Assembly: GCA_022822525.1 (NCBI GenBank)
Contig: JAJEBN010000106.1
Span: forward strand, 18,736 to 82,735
DNA: 64,000 bases
Origin: Acidimicrobiia bacterium
Lineage (GTDB): Bacteria > Actinomycetota > Acidimicrobiia > Acidimicrobiales > Poriferisodalaceae
Reading direction: 5' to 3'
Within the stretch, counting starts at the first letter, position 1; each line of letters opens with the position of its first letter. Positions 25,375 to 33,589 of this stretch are shown piece after piece. Both the position numbers and the translations under genes were made by a program. The notes under the pieces were generated by a model. That model ran no database searches. It was given only the letters and a program-made list of their open reading frames with translations, and was not told the origin of the DNA.

Positions 25375-26786
25375 GACTTCGCTGGCGCCGGCCCCTGCGG
25401 CGGTTGCCGCTACGCGCCCGCGTCGTGGGGGCCTTCACGCTGGGGGCGTGCTTGGCGGCATTCTTGCTGGTCGTGCTGACCTACAGCCTCTCGCGGGGCT
25501 CGATGCTGGGTTCGCGGCAGGACTCCTCTGAGGTGCAGTTCTTCGCCAACGCCACGCAGGTGCAGGGCTCGCTTCGCGCCGAGAGCCCCGACTTCACGGT
25601 GCTGCTGGAATCGCTGCCGAGCCTGAGCGGCAGCCGTTCCATCGTCCGCACGGGATCGGATGTCTGGCGATCCCCATCGCTCGTGCCCAGCGACCTGCCC
25701 GACGAGTTGGTGGCTGCCGTCGAAGGATCCGATCAGGCACACGCGATGCGCTACCGCCTCGACGGCGTCCCCCAGCTTGCGCTCGGCCTGCGCCTGCGCC
25801 CCGCAGCGGTCTCCCAACTCAGCGAGACCCTGTACTTCGAGGTCGTGCCGCTCGCCGAGATCGAGGCGACGTTGGCGAGTCTGCGGCTGATCCTGGGTGT
25901 CGGTGCGGCGCTGACCGCCCTGATCGGCATCTCGATCGGCGCCTGGGCCGGCGGACGGCTGCTGCGACCGTTGGCCACAGTCTCCGATGCCGCGAATTCG
26001 ATCGCCCACGGCCGGTTCGACACGCGGGTCGAGCGCAGCGACGATCCCGATCTCGCTGTCATTGTCGAGTCGTTCAACGACATGGCCGACGCCATGGAGC
26101 GCCGGATAGCCCGCGATGCTCGCTTCGCGTCCGATGTCAGCCACGAGCTGCGATCCCCGCTGCAGACTCTCCGCAGCTCCGTCGACTACCTCAACAGCCA
26201 CCGGGATGAGCTGTCAGCCCAGGGAGCGACCGCCCTCGACCTGCTCGCCTCGGAAGTCGACAGGTTCCAGCAGCTCGTTCAGGACCTGCTGGAGATCTCG
26301 CGGCCTGACGCGGACGGTTCTGTCTTCGAGCGGGGTCTGGTCAATGTGACCGAACTGGTGCAGCACCGGGTGCGGGCCCTCGGCGACAGTGTGACTCTGG
26401 AGGTCAGCCCCGCGGCCACCGATGCAGTGGTGATCGGCGACAAGCGCGGGCTGGCGCAGGTCTTCGACAATCTGCTCCGCAACGCCGACAAGCACGGGGG
26501 CGGCGCCACACGCGTGGAGATCACCCGGCCCGGCTATTCCGTGCAGGTCGCCGTGGAGGACAGCGGCCCCGGCGTCGCGCCCTCCGAGCGGGACCTGGTC
26601 TTCGAGCGCTTTACCCGCGGGACCGCTGCACGCAAACGGGGCGCAGGCACCGGTGCGGGGCTGGGCCTCGCGCTCGTGTACGAACACACCCGCCGCCATG
26701 GCGGCACAGTGCACATCGAGAGTCGCAGCGACGGCCAGCGAGGTGCCCGGTTCGTGGTGGAGCTGCCGATCGCGGGGCACCGATGA
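25371..26786 (+). CDS. sensor histidine kinase, MtrB-like
   Basis: 471-residue membrane kinase: transmembrane helix 1 (about 17-40), extracytoplasmic sensor (41-172), helix 2 (173-195), HAMP domain (196-248), HisKA with phospho-His258 in FASDVSHELRSPLQTL, then HATPase with NLLRNADKH, DSGPG and GAGLGLAL motifs. It phosphorylates the regulator encoded just upstream. The N-terminus is Arg-rich. The start is fixed by the repeat structure and the need to keep the first helix; 177 bp separate it from the regulator stop, most of it repeat. Confidence 0.93.
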   Translation: MRLRWRRPLRRLPLRARVVGAFTLGACLAAFLLVVLTYSLSRGSMLGSRQDSSEVQFFANATQVQGSLRAESPDFTVLLESLPSLSGSRSIVRTGSDVWRSPSLVPSDLPDELVAAVEGSDQAHAMRYRLDGVPQLALGLRLRPAAVSQLSETLYFEVVPLAEIEATLASLRLILGVGAALTALIGISIGAWAGGRLLRPLATVSDAANSIAHGRFDTRVERSDDPDLAVIVESFNDMADAMERRIARDARFASDVSHELRSPLQTLRSSVDYLNSHRDELSAQGATALDLLASEVDRFQQLVQDLLEISRPDADGSVFERGLVNVTELVQHRVRALGDSVTLEVSPAATDAVVIGDKRGLAQVFDNLLRNADKHGGGATRVEITRPGYSVQVAVEDSGPGVAPSERDLVFERFTRGTAARKRGAGTGAGLGLALVYEHTRRHGGTVHIESRSDGQRGARFVVELPIAGHR

Positions 26787-27421
26787 GCAGGATGCCCAAG
26801 AGGCTGCGGCGGCTGGGCGCGTGGTCCGCATCGCTCGCGGTCGCGGCGGGGTGCGGACTGCCGACTGACGAGGCACCGAGGGGCATCGACGTGCCCGTCG
26901 GCGTCTTCCCCGAGCGCGACGACCAATCAGAGGTCGGTGCAGAGCCTGACACCCCGACGACTTCGCTGCACGCCGTCTACTTCCTGCGCGGCGGCCTTCT
27001 CGTGGAGCTGCAGCGGCCGCTGGCTGCGCCGGTCTTCTTGGACGCACCGCTCAACAACCTGCTGGCGGGCCCGACACCGGCGGAAGCGGAGAACGGCCTC
27101 GCGTCCGCGATCCCTGCCGGAACCGAAGTGGTGGACGTGCAGCTCCTGCGCAACAACGTCGTGTCGATCCACCTCAACGAGGTGTTCTTCGAGGTGGAAG
27201 GTGCACAGCGGATTCGCGCCGTCGCCCAACTCGTGCTGACGGCATCAGCGCTGGCACGAGACAGCCAAGGCGTGCTGTTCTACCTCGACGGGGTGGCGCA
27301 GTCGTTGCCCGACGGCGCCGGGACCATCGCCCAGGTACCAGCGGGTCAGCTGCCCCGCGCGCTGCGAGTGGAGGACTTCGGCGAGCTGATGCCGCTCACA
27401 CCCTTTCGCTCGGTCTCCTGA
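26783..27421 (+). CDS. GerMN-domain lipoprotein, short LpqB-like
   Basis: 212 residues. A signal sequence ends in the lipobox V-A-A-G-C with Cys24 as lipid anchor. The remainder matches a GerMN domain: LLAGPTPAEAENGLASAIPAGTEVVDV, then VSIHLNEVFFE. It overlaps the kinase gene by 4 bp (ATGA). LpqB, the usual third member of this operon, is about 580 residues with a beta-propeller after the GerMN domain; here that part is missing. LpqB modulates MtrB signalling, and the same role is inferred. Its 3' end overlaps the convergent trkH by 76 bp. Confidence 0.85.
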   Translation: MSRMPKRLRRLGAWSASLAVAAGCGLPTDEAPRGIDVPVGVFPERDDQSEVGAEPDTPTTSLHAVYFLRGGLLVELQRPLAAPVFLDAPLNNLLAGPTPAEAENGLASAIPAGTEVVDVQLLRNNVVSIHLNEVFFEVEGAQRIRAVAQLVLTASALARDSQGVLFYLDGVAQSLPDGAGTIAQVPAGQLPRALRVEDFGELMPLTPFRSVS

Positions 27422-28986
27422 CCCGGAGCGTGGATCGGCGGCCGGCCAAGTCTCGTCGTCCGGCGAAAGCCGCGCCGCGCGGGCTGTCGCCCGTAGCGCG
27501 AGCGGGTGCCTGCGCGTATCGCTGCGACAAACATGAGCATCGTCGGGAACACCTCGAGGCGGCCGAACAGCATGAGCACCATCAACACCGGCCGCGAACC
27601 CCGCTCGAATGCCAACGCGGAAGAAGTCGGTCCCGCGTCACCCAGCGCAGGGCCGACAGTGCCGATCGCCGAGACGGCGCCCGAGAAGCCCGTCTCGAGA
27701 TCATTGCCCAGCGCTGTCATCAGCACGCCGCCCGTGAGCGCCAGGCCCAAGTAGAGCAGCACGAAGCCCAACGCACGTGCAGCGACGTCTTCAGCGACCG
27801 TGGTGTCGCCGAGACGCATCGGCAGCACAGCCCGGCGGTGCCGGGCGCGGATGACCTCCCGGATCGCGTAACGGGCCACGATCTGCAAGCGCAGCACCTT
27901 GATGCCGCCGGCGGTCGAGCCTGTCATGCCGCCGATCACGAACAACGCCAGCAGCACCAGCTGCGCTGAAGGAGTCCAGAATTGCTCATGGGTGAAATCG
28001 GTCAGGCCGTAGCCGGTGTTCGACCCCAATGACGCCGCGTAGAACGCCGCCTCACGGATATTGGTGCCCAAGCTGAGCCTGCCTGAATTCAGCACCAGCA
28101 GGGCAACCGCGGCACCGACGATGAGTCCCAGGTACCAGCGAAGCTCCGAGTAGCTCCGCCGCTGCGTCTTCGTGCGGGTAATGAGGTGCCAATGAATGGA
28201 GAAGCTCGCGCCACAGATAATCATGCCGACGATCACCACCAGCTCGACTGCCACCGAGTCGAAGTAGGCGATCGACGCCGAGTGGGTCGAATACCCCCCA
28301 GTGGCCACCGTGGTGAAAGCATGGGCCACTGCATCGAACAGGCTCATCCCCGCTGCCAGCAGGGCGATCGCGACCGCCAGCGTGAATCCCCCGTACAGCA
28401 TCCACAGCCGCCGGGCAGTCGCAGCGATACGCGGCGTGAAGCGATCGGCCGTCGGACCCGGTGCCTCGTTGGCAATCAGCTCGAGGCCGCCGACTTTCAG
28501 TGCCGGGAGGACGCTCACGGCGAGCACGATCAAGCCCATGCCGCCGAACCACTGGGTCATGCTGCGAAAGAACAGGATCCCGTGGGCAACCCCGTCGATG
28601 TCGGCCAGGATCGTGGCGCCCGTGCAAGTGAAGCCCGAGATGGACTCGAACAGTGCATCGTCGGCGTTGCTCCATCCGATCACCCCGCTGAACAGGTAGG
28701 GCATCGTTCCCGCAATCGAGACCGCCAGCCACGCCCACGCCACCGACGCGAATGCCAGCGGAGAATCCGCGCGGCCCGACGCCGTCGTGCTGCCCTTCAT
28801 GGAACTGCCCACGCTGGCGGTGATCGCCGCTGAGGCCGCCAATGCGAGCGCACCGCCGCCTCCATCGACGAGCGCGACACCTGCGGAGATCGCCATGCCG
28901 ATCGCGACGAACACCAGCGCCACGCCGCTGATGTGCACAGGCGTCGATTCGAAGCGTCGTCCCGACCGAAGTCCGAAACGGTTCAT
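27346..28986 (-). CDS. trkH: TrkH-family K+ transporter subunit (canonical copy)
   Basis: 546-residue membrane protein with four membrane-pore-membrane repeats. Pore loops read SGFTCTGATIL, TTVATGGYSTHS, SLGSNTGYGL and SAIGTVGPAL, each with the conserved filter Gly. TrkH moves K+ across the membrane under control of the cytoplasmic TrkA ring. ATG 28986 overlaps the preceding trkH stop by 4 bp; the open frame to 30105 lies within that gene. The last 60 or so residues are polar and basic, and the final 76 bp overlap the convergent lipoprotein gene. Confidence 0.92.
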   Translation of the reverse strand: MNRFGLRSGRRFESTPVHISGVALVFVAIGMAISAGVALVDGGGGALALAASAAITASVGSSMKGSTTASGRADSPLAFASVAWAWLAVSIAGTMPYLFSGVIGWSNADDALFESISGFTCTGATILADIDGVAHGILFFRSMTQWFGGMGLIVLAVSVLPALKVGGLELIANEAPGPTADRFTPRIAATARRLWMLYGGFTLAVAIALLAAGMSLFDAVAHAFTTVATGGYSTHSASIAYFDSVAVELVVIVGMIICGASFSIHWHLITRTKTQRRSYSELRWYLGLIVGAAVALLVLNSGRLSLGTNIREAAFYAASLGSNTGYGLTDFTHEQFWTPSAQLVLLALFVIGGMTGSTAGGIKVLRLQIVARYAIREVIRARHRRAVLPMRLGDTTVAEDVAARALGFVLLYLGLALTGGVLMTALGNDLETGFSGAVSAIGTVGPALGDAGPTSSALAFERGSRPVLMVLMLFGRLEVFPTMLMFVAAIRAGTRSRYGRQPARRGFRRTTRLGRPPIHAPGQETERKGVSGISSPKSSTRSARGS

Positions 28987-30641
28987 CGCGCGCTTGGCTC
29001 CGCAGGCTTGCGACGCCGCCACTGGCCGTGACGGATTGCGGCTGCCGCGGGATACATGGCGACGCTCAGTGCCACCGCCGCGGCAGTCACCGACATGCGT
29101 CCGCTCAGCATGAGCAGCCCCGCAGCGGTGCGCCCCAGCCAATCGACCGCGTCGAGGTGCCCGGTCGAGCCGACGACGGCCAGGTGCCCGGTCGAATCCA
29201 CCGCGGCCATCGCGGGTCCGACGTTCGAAAGCGTGGACACGGCGTAGGTCAGCGCACCCACGATGTCGAGCCCGCTGGCGGCCAGCACGACAGATGCAGG
29301 GATGATCAGCAGGGCAGCCAGCAGCAGCTCTCCGGTGATGCGGCTGATCGTCGTCTCCGAGATGGTCGAGCGGCCCAAGCGGAGCCGTTGGGCCAGCGTC
29401 GGGTAAATGGCGCGCCGCAGCTCGCGCCCGATGAAGGAGCCCAGCGTCAGCAAGCGCACCACCTTGAATCCGCCTGCCATCGACGCGCCCATGCCGCCGA
29501 TCAGCATGAGCACCATCAACAGTGCTTGGCTGCCGGTCGACAGATCCAAGAGCGGGGTGGCTTCGAAGCCTGTCGTGGAGACCACCGACACCACCGCAAA
29601 GAGCGACCTGCGAACGTGCTCTGAGCCGAAGTCGCCCGGAGTCCACAGCGCTACTGCCGCCGAGGCGAGAACGATCAGCGTGACATACAGCCGGAACTCG
29701 TAGCTCCGGATGAAGCGTCCCGGGTCGCGGCGCCGGATCGCCAGGAACATGAGCGGCAGGCTCACACCTCCCGCAGCCATGCCGAAGATCGCCACCCACT
29801 CGATCGCTGCCGAGCCGAACGCGCCCAGCGAGCCGGCCTGGGTGGAGAAGCCTCCCGTCGACGCCGTGGTCAGTGCATGCAGGCCGCTCTGGGCCAGTGG
29901 CATGCCCGCGACCGCGTAGCCGATCGCCACCAGCACAGTGATCGCGCCGTACAGCAACAGCAGCCGGCCCATGGTGCCGGCGCGGCGCGGCGCGAGCCGG
30001 CGCGCTGAACGCGTGGCCACTCCCCCGTCCGAATCCAGACCGCCGACGCCGAGGTGCGGCAGGACGCGCACGAGCACGACGATGAATGCGGCGCCGCCCA
30101 GCCACTGCCCTGCAGCTCGCAGGACCGCCATGCCGCCACCGAGCTCAGTCCCGTGAAGTGTCGTGCTGTTGGTTCCGGTCACGGTCGCCGCTGCCTCGGC
30201 GAACGCCGTTGCCACTGCAGTGGGCTCCACAACGCCGGTTGCGAGGTGGGCGATCGCGACGGCGGCCACCGCCGCGAACGAACCCAGCACCAGTGCTGTG
30301 AGCGTCTGGCGCTCAGTGATGCGCCGCTCGAACCGGCACAGGCGAAGAAGCCCCACGGCGACGATCGCCATGGAAGCTCCCGCGATCAGCAGAGGGACGG
30401 CATCGGTCCCGGACTGCCCGCTGGCCGCCACATGCTTGCCGAAGAGCCAGTCGAAGACGGCACAGGCAGCGAACACCGGGAATGAGGCAGCCAGAACAAC
30501 GAGCAAGACCACCGTCAGCGTCGACTCATATGGCCCCTGTGCCCACCGGTGCAGCCCGCCGTCGGCGGCTCGGGCGACACGCACCACCAGACGGCGCAGC
30601 CTCTCGCGCTCCCGGGCCCGGCGAGCCGGACGGGGTGTCAC
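28983..30641 (-). CDS. divergent TrkH-family transporter subunit
   Basis: 552 residues, eight or more membrane helices. Pore-loop equivalents are AATVTGTNSTTLHG, TTASTGGFSTQ, VSTTGFEATP and STLSNVGPAM: the filter Gly residues are kept, but loop 1 differs clearly from the canonical copy. It starts 4 bp inside the trkA stop and overlaps the second trkH by 4 bp, so all three are one operon. A 27-bp duplication adds S-T-G-H-L-A-V-V-G then S-T-G-H-L-D-A-V after pore loop 4. It may form a mixed pore or carry another ion; not decidable here. Confidence 0.88.
   Translation of the reverse strand: MTPRPARRARERERLRRLVVRVARAADGGLHRWAQGPYESTLTVVLLVVLAASFPVFAACAVFDWLFGKHVAASGQSGTDAVPLLIAGASMAIVAVGLLRLCRFERRITERQTLTALVLGSFAAVAAVAIAHLATGVVEPTAVATAFAEAAATVTGTNSTTLHGTELGGGMAVLRAAGQWLGGAAFIVVLVRVLPHLGVGGLDSDGGVATRSARRLAPRRAGTMGRLLLLYGAITVLVAIGYAVAGMPLAQSGLHALTTASTGGFSTQAGSLGAFGSAAIEWVAIFGMAAGGVSLPLMFLAIRRRDPGRFIRSYEFRLYVTLIVLASAAVALWTPGDFGSEHVRRSLFAVVSVVSTTGFEATPLLDLSTGSQALLMVLMLIGGMGASMAGGFKVVRLLTLGSFIGRELRRAIYPTLAQRLRLGRSTISETTISRITGELLLAALLIIPASVVLAASGLDIVGALTYAVSTLSNVGPAMAAVDSTGHLAVVGSTGHLDAVDWLGRTAAGLLMLSGRMSVTAAAVALSVAMYPAAAAIRHGQWRRRKPAEPSAR
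29155..29208. repeat. 27-bp in-frame tandem duplication within the trkH-like gene
   Basis: Two 27-bp units (29155-29181 and 29182-29208) share their first 14 bases and last 5 bases. They encode two successive nine-residue blocks starting S-T-G-H-L on the minus strand, in the loop before the last membrane helix. The reading frame is kept. Confidence 0.7.
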
Positions 30642-31981
30642 CGAAAGGCCTGCTTGACCTCGTCCACGCAGTCAGGCGTCACAAAGGCGACCACGTGGTC
30701 CCGCGCCCTCAGCTCGCTCCGGCCCCGGGCAATGCGAGCCTTGCCGTCTCGCACGATTGCAGCCAGCAGCATCTGACCCGGCAAATGAAGATCGCGCACC
30801 GCCGAGCCGTCTGCCTTCGAACCGGCACCCACCGCGAACTCCAGCACCTCGACGTCGCCCTCGAGGAACGTCGCCACGGCCGTGACGCCTCCGCGCACCA
30901 TGCGCAGGACCATGTTGGCGCTGGCGGTGCGGGGAGACAGGGCGGCGTCGATGCCGGCCTGCTCCAGCAGCGGCAGCAAGGACAGGCGATGCACCACGGC
31001 GATCGTCTCGCTGGCGCCCTCGGATTTGGCGTACAGGCACGCCAGCACATTCGCGTCGTCTTCGCCGGTCACCGCGACGACGGCGTCGAAGCTGCCGATG
31101 TCCTCGCGCGCCAGCACATCGATGTCGGTGATGTCCCCGTGCAAGACGAGGGCACCCGCGTGACGCTCGCTCAGTTCGAGGCAGCGCTCGTACTGCAGCT
31201 CGATGATGACGACCTCGATGTGTCGTTCGAGCAGCCGACCCGCCAGCGAGCCGGCAGTCCGCCCCCCGCCCAAGATCATGACGCGGCGCAGATCCGTGCG
31301 GTGGAGTCCCATGATGTTCATGAGCTCGCGGCGACCTTGGCGGCGGCACACCACTCGGAGCAAGTCGTGCGGCTGCAGCGTCGTGTCCCGCCGCATCACG
31401 GTGGTCTCTCCGCCACGCGACAGCGCGCCGAAGATGAAGTCCCACTCGGGCTCGTAGTACGCACCCACCTCAGCCATGGTCTTGCCGACCAGGGGTGCAT
31501 CGTCGGCGAGGCGAGCACCCACCACCAGCACCTCGCCGTTGGCGAGCTCGTTGATGTCCGACGCTCCGTGGTACACGAGCAGATCCATGATCGTGTCGGC
31601 AGTCTGCTCGTCGGGATCGAGCACCAGGTCCACGCCGATGGCAGCGCGCAGGTTGCGACCCGGGGCGCCGCGCAGATCGCTGTCCTGCAGGCGGGCAACG
31701 GTGGCGGGGACGCCGCTCTGCTTGGCCTGCATGCACGCCAGCAGGTTCACCTCGTCGGAATCGGTGACTGCGACAACCACCTCTGCTCGTTCGAGACCCG
31801 CTTCGGCGAGCACGGCGGGATTGGTGCCGCTGCCGTGCACCGTCAGCAGATCGACCTCTGAGGCGAGCGTGTCGAGCCGACCCGAGTGCAGGTCGACGAC
31901 CACGACGTCGTTGCCCTCTCGGCTGAGGCGTTCTGCGATGTAGCTCCCGACCTCGCCAGCCCCCACCACGAGAATCCTCAC
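30638..31981 (-). CDS. trkA: Trk system K+ uptake regulator TrkA
   Basis: 447-residue cytoplasmic protein with two RCK modules. The first Rossmann loop is GAGEVGSYIAERL (residues 7-19), with D-L-H ending strand 2; the second is GGGRTAGSLAGRLL in mid-protein. TrkA-C subdomains follow each. It binds NAD(H) and nucleotides and gates TrkH. It is the first gene of a trkA-trkH-trkH operon, overlapping the next start by 4 bp. The 88-bp divergent gap to glpK holds the promoters of both. Confidence 0.94.
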   Translation of the reverse strand: MRILVVGAGEVGSYIAERLSREGNDVVVVDLHSGRLDTLASEVDLLTVHGSGTNPAVLAEAGLERAEVVVAVTDSDEVNLLACMQAKQSGVPATVARLQDSDLRGAPGRNLRAAIGVDLVLDPDEQTADTIMDLLVYHGASDINELANGEVLVVGARLADDAPLVGKTMAEVGAYYEPEWDFIFGALSRGGETTVMRRDTTLQPHDLLRVVCRRQGRRELMNIMGLHRTDLRRVMILGGGRTAGSLAGRLLERHIEVVIIELQYERCLELSERHAGALVLHGDITDIDVLAREDIGSFDAVVAVTGEDDANVLACLYAKSEGASETIAVVHRLSLLPLLEQAGIDAALSPRTASANMVLRMVRGGVTAVATFLEGDVEVLEFAVGAGSKADGSAVRDLHLPGQMLLAAIVRDGKARIARGRSELRARDHVVAFVTPDCVDEVKQAFR

Positions 31982-32069
31982 AATCGGCGAATCTACTGCG
32001 AGGCATCGCGACGGGCTGTCATCCTGCGTGGCTGCAACCTGCTAGCCCATCACACCACAGGAGGTCGGC

Positions 32070-33563
32070 ATGGCATTGGTGGTGGCAATCGACGCAGGCA
32101 CGACCGGCGTTCGTTCGATGGCGGTCGACGAGACCGGTGCCGAGGTGGCATACGCCTACCGGTCGTTCACCCAGCACTACCCCGGACCCGGTCTCGTCGA
32201 GCACGACGCGGACGAGATCTGGGAAGCCACCGCAGCCACGCTGAGCGGGCTGTGCCGCAGCCTGAACGAACGCACGGGCGGCGTGATGCCGACGATCGCA
32301 GCCATCGGCATCACCAACCAGCGCGAGACCCTGGTGCCATGGGATCGCCGCACGTCGCAGCCCCTGGCTCGGGCCATTGTCTGGCAGGACGTCCGCACCG
32401 CCGCGCGCTGCGCCGAGCTCGAGGCTGCGGGTCACCTCGGCGAGGTGCGACGCCGCACCGGGCTGGTGCTCAGCCCGTACTTCAGCGGCACCAAGGCCGA
32501 GTGGCTGTTGCGTGAGGGCGGTCTGCCCGGCGGCGCCGACCTTGCCCTGGGCACTGTCGACAGCTGGCTGATGTGGAAGCTGAGCGGCGGCACGGCATTC
32601 ACCACCGATGCCACCAATGCTTCGCGCACGCTGCTGTATGACATCAACGCTGGCGAGTGGTCTGAGTCGATGTGCGAGTTGCTCTCGGTGCCCATGTCAG
32701 CGCTTGCCGAGATTCGGCCTTCAGCGGGGCGGTTCTGTGTCACCGCCGACACCACGGCGCTGGGACCGGGCATCGCGGTCAGCGGCGTCGCCGGCGACCA
32801 GCAGGCGGCCCTGTTCGGCCAGGGCTGTCACGAGGTCGGGATGGCCAAGAACACCTACGGCACCGGCTCGTTCGTGCTGATGAACGTCGGCCAGCACTGC
32901 CCCTCGCCCATCGACGGTCTGCTCACCACGGTGGCGTGGGATCTCGGCGCCGGCCCGGTCTACGCCTTCGAAGGGTCGATCTTTGCCACGGGCGCAGCGG
33001 TGGGGTGGCTCACCGGCATTCTCGACGGCGCTGCCGATCCTGCCGCGGTCGAGACGCTCGCCCGGAGCGTGCCCGACAGCGGCGGGGTTGTCGTTGTGCC
33101 GGGCTTCGCTGGGCTGGGCAGCCCGTGGTGGGATCCGACCGCACGCGGAGCGATCCTGGGTCTCAGCTTCTCAAGCCAGCCGGCGCATCTCGCGCGGGCC
33201 ACGATCGAGTCGATGGCACTGCAGACCCGGGATGTCATCGAGGCCATGACTGCCGGATCGGGCCGAGACATCGCTGAGCTGCGCATCGACGGCGGCGCGG
33301 CGGTGAACGATCTGCTGTGCGCCATCCAGGCCGATCAGCTCGGCGTCGCCGTGTGCCGACCGGTCGTGACCGAGACGACCGCCCTGGGAGCGGCGATGCT
33401 GGCCGGTCTGGCCGAGGGGGTCTGGTCCTCCGGTGCCGAGGCGGCGTCGCTGTGGCGGCTCGATCGACGCTTCGAGCCCGGCCCCGATCGCGCCGGGGCC
33501 GACGAGCTCCACGCGCTGTGGCGAAGGGCGCTCGAACGCGCGCTGCAATGGTCCGACAGCTGA
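32070..33563 (+). CDS. glpK: glycerol kinase
   Basis: 497-residue FGGY kinase forming sn-glycerol 3-phosphate. The phosphate loop is D-A-G-T-T-G-V-R-S near the N-terminus; glycerol-binding segments ITNQRETLVPWD and LSPYFSGTKAEWLL match the family, as does GVAGDQQAALFGQ and the C-terminal signature with DGGAAVNDLLCAIQAD. A strong AGGAGG at 32059-32064 lies 5 nt before the ATG. No glycerol facilitator or glpD is adjacent. It may feed glycerophosphate to lipid synthesis or catabolism. Confidence 0.95.
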   Translation: MALVVAIDAGTTGVRSMAVDETGAEVAYAYRSFTQHYPGPGLVEHDADEIWEATAATLSGLCRSLNERTGGVMPTIAAIGITNQRETLVPWDRRTSQPLARAIVWQDVRTAARCAELEAAGHLGEVRRRTGLVLSPYFSGTKAEWLLREGGLPGGADLALGTVDSWLMWKLSGGTAFTTDATNASRTLLYDINAGEWSESMCELLSVPMSALAEIRPSAGRFCVTADTTALGPGIAVSGVAGDQQAALFGQGCHEVGMAKNTYGTGSFVLMNVGQHCPSPIDGLLTTVAWDLGAGPVYAFEGSIFATGAAVGWLTGILDGAADPAAVETLARSVPDSGGVVVVPGFAGLGSPWWDPTARGAILGLSFSSQPAHLARATIESMALQTRDVIEAMTAGSGRDIAELRIDGGAAVNDLLCAIQADQLGVAVCRPVVTETTALGAAMLAGLAEGVWSSGAEAASLWRLDRRFEPGPDRAGADELHALWRRALERALQWSDS

Positions 33564-33567
33564 GACC

Positions 33568-33588
33568 CCGGTCGGCCTGACCGACCGG
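33568..33588. terminator. bidirectional hairpin between convergent genes
   Basis: CCGGTCGG (33568-33575) and CCGACCGG (33581-33588) form a perfect 8-bp stem around a 5-nt loop in the 26-bp gap between glpK and the aminotransferase gene. There is no long T run (only TT after the stem on the plus strand), so termination strength is uncertain. Confidence 0.55.
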
Positions 33589-33589
33589 T

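Larger units (their letters stand above)
25220..25409. repeat. 74-bp tandem repeat, 2.5 copies, spanning the kinase start
   Basis: Copies start with the same ATG-A-G-A-C-T-T at 25223, 25297 and 25371; the first two are full length and differ at about one base, while the third diverges after roughly 39 bp, where the kinase gene continues. Each full copy contains the hairpin GCGGTTGCC / GGCAACCGC (first copy 25252-25260 and 25273-25281, 12-nt loop). Because 74 is not a multiple of 3, each copy opens a new reading frame at its own ATG. Confidence 0.9.

Noticed and set aside
25220..25409. CRISPR-like array
   Set aside because: Copies are directly adjacent, include coding sequence and have no unique spacers; it is a plain tandem duplication.
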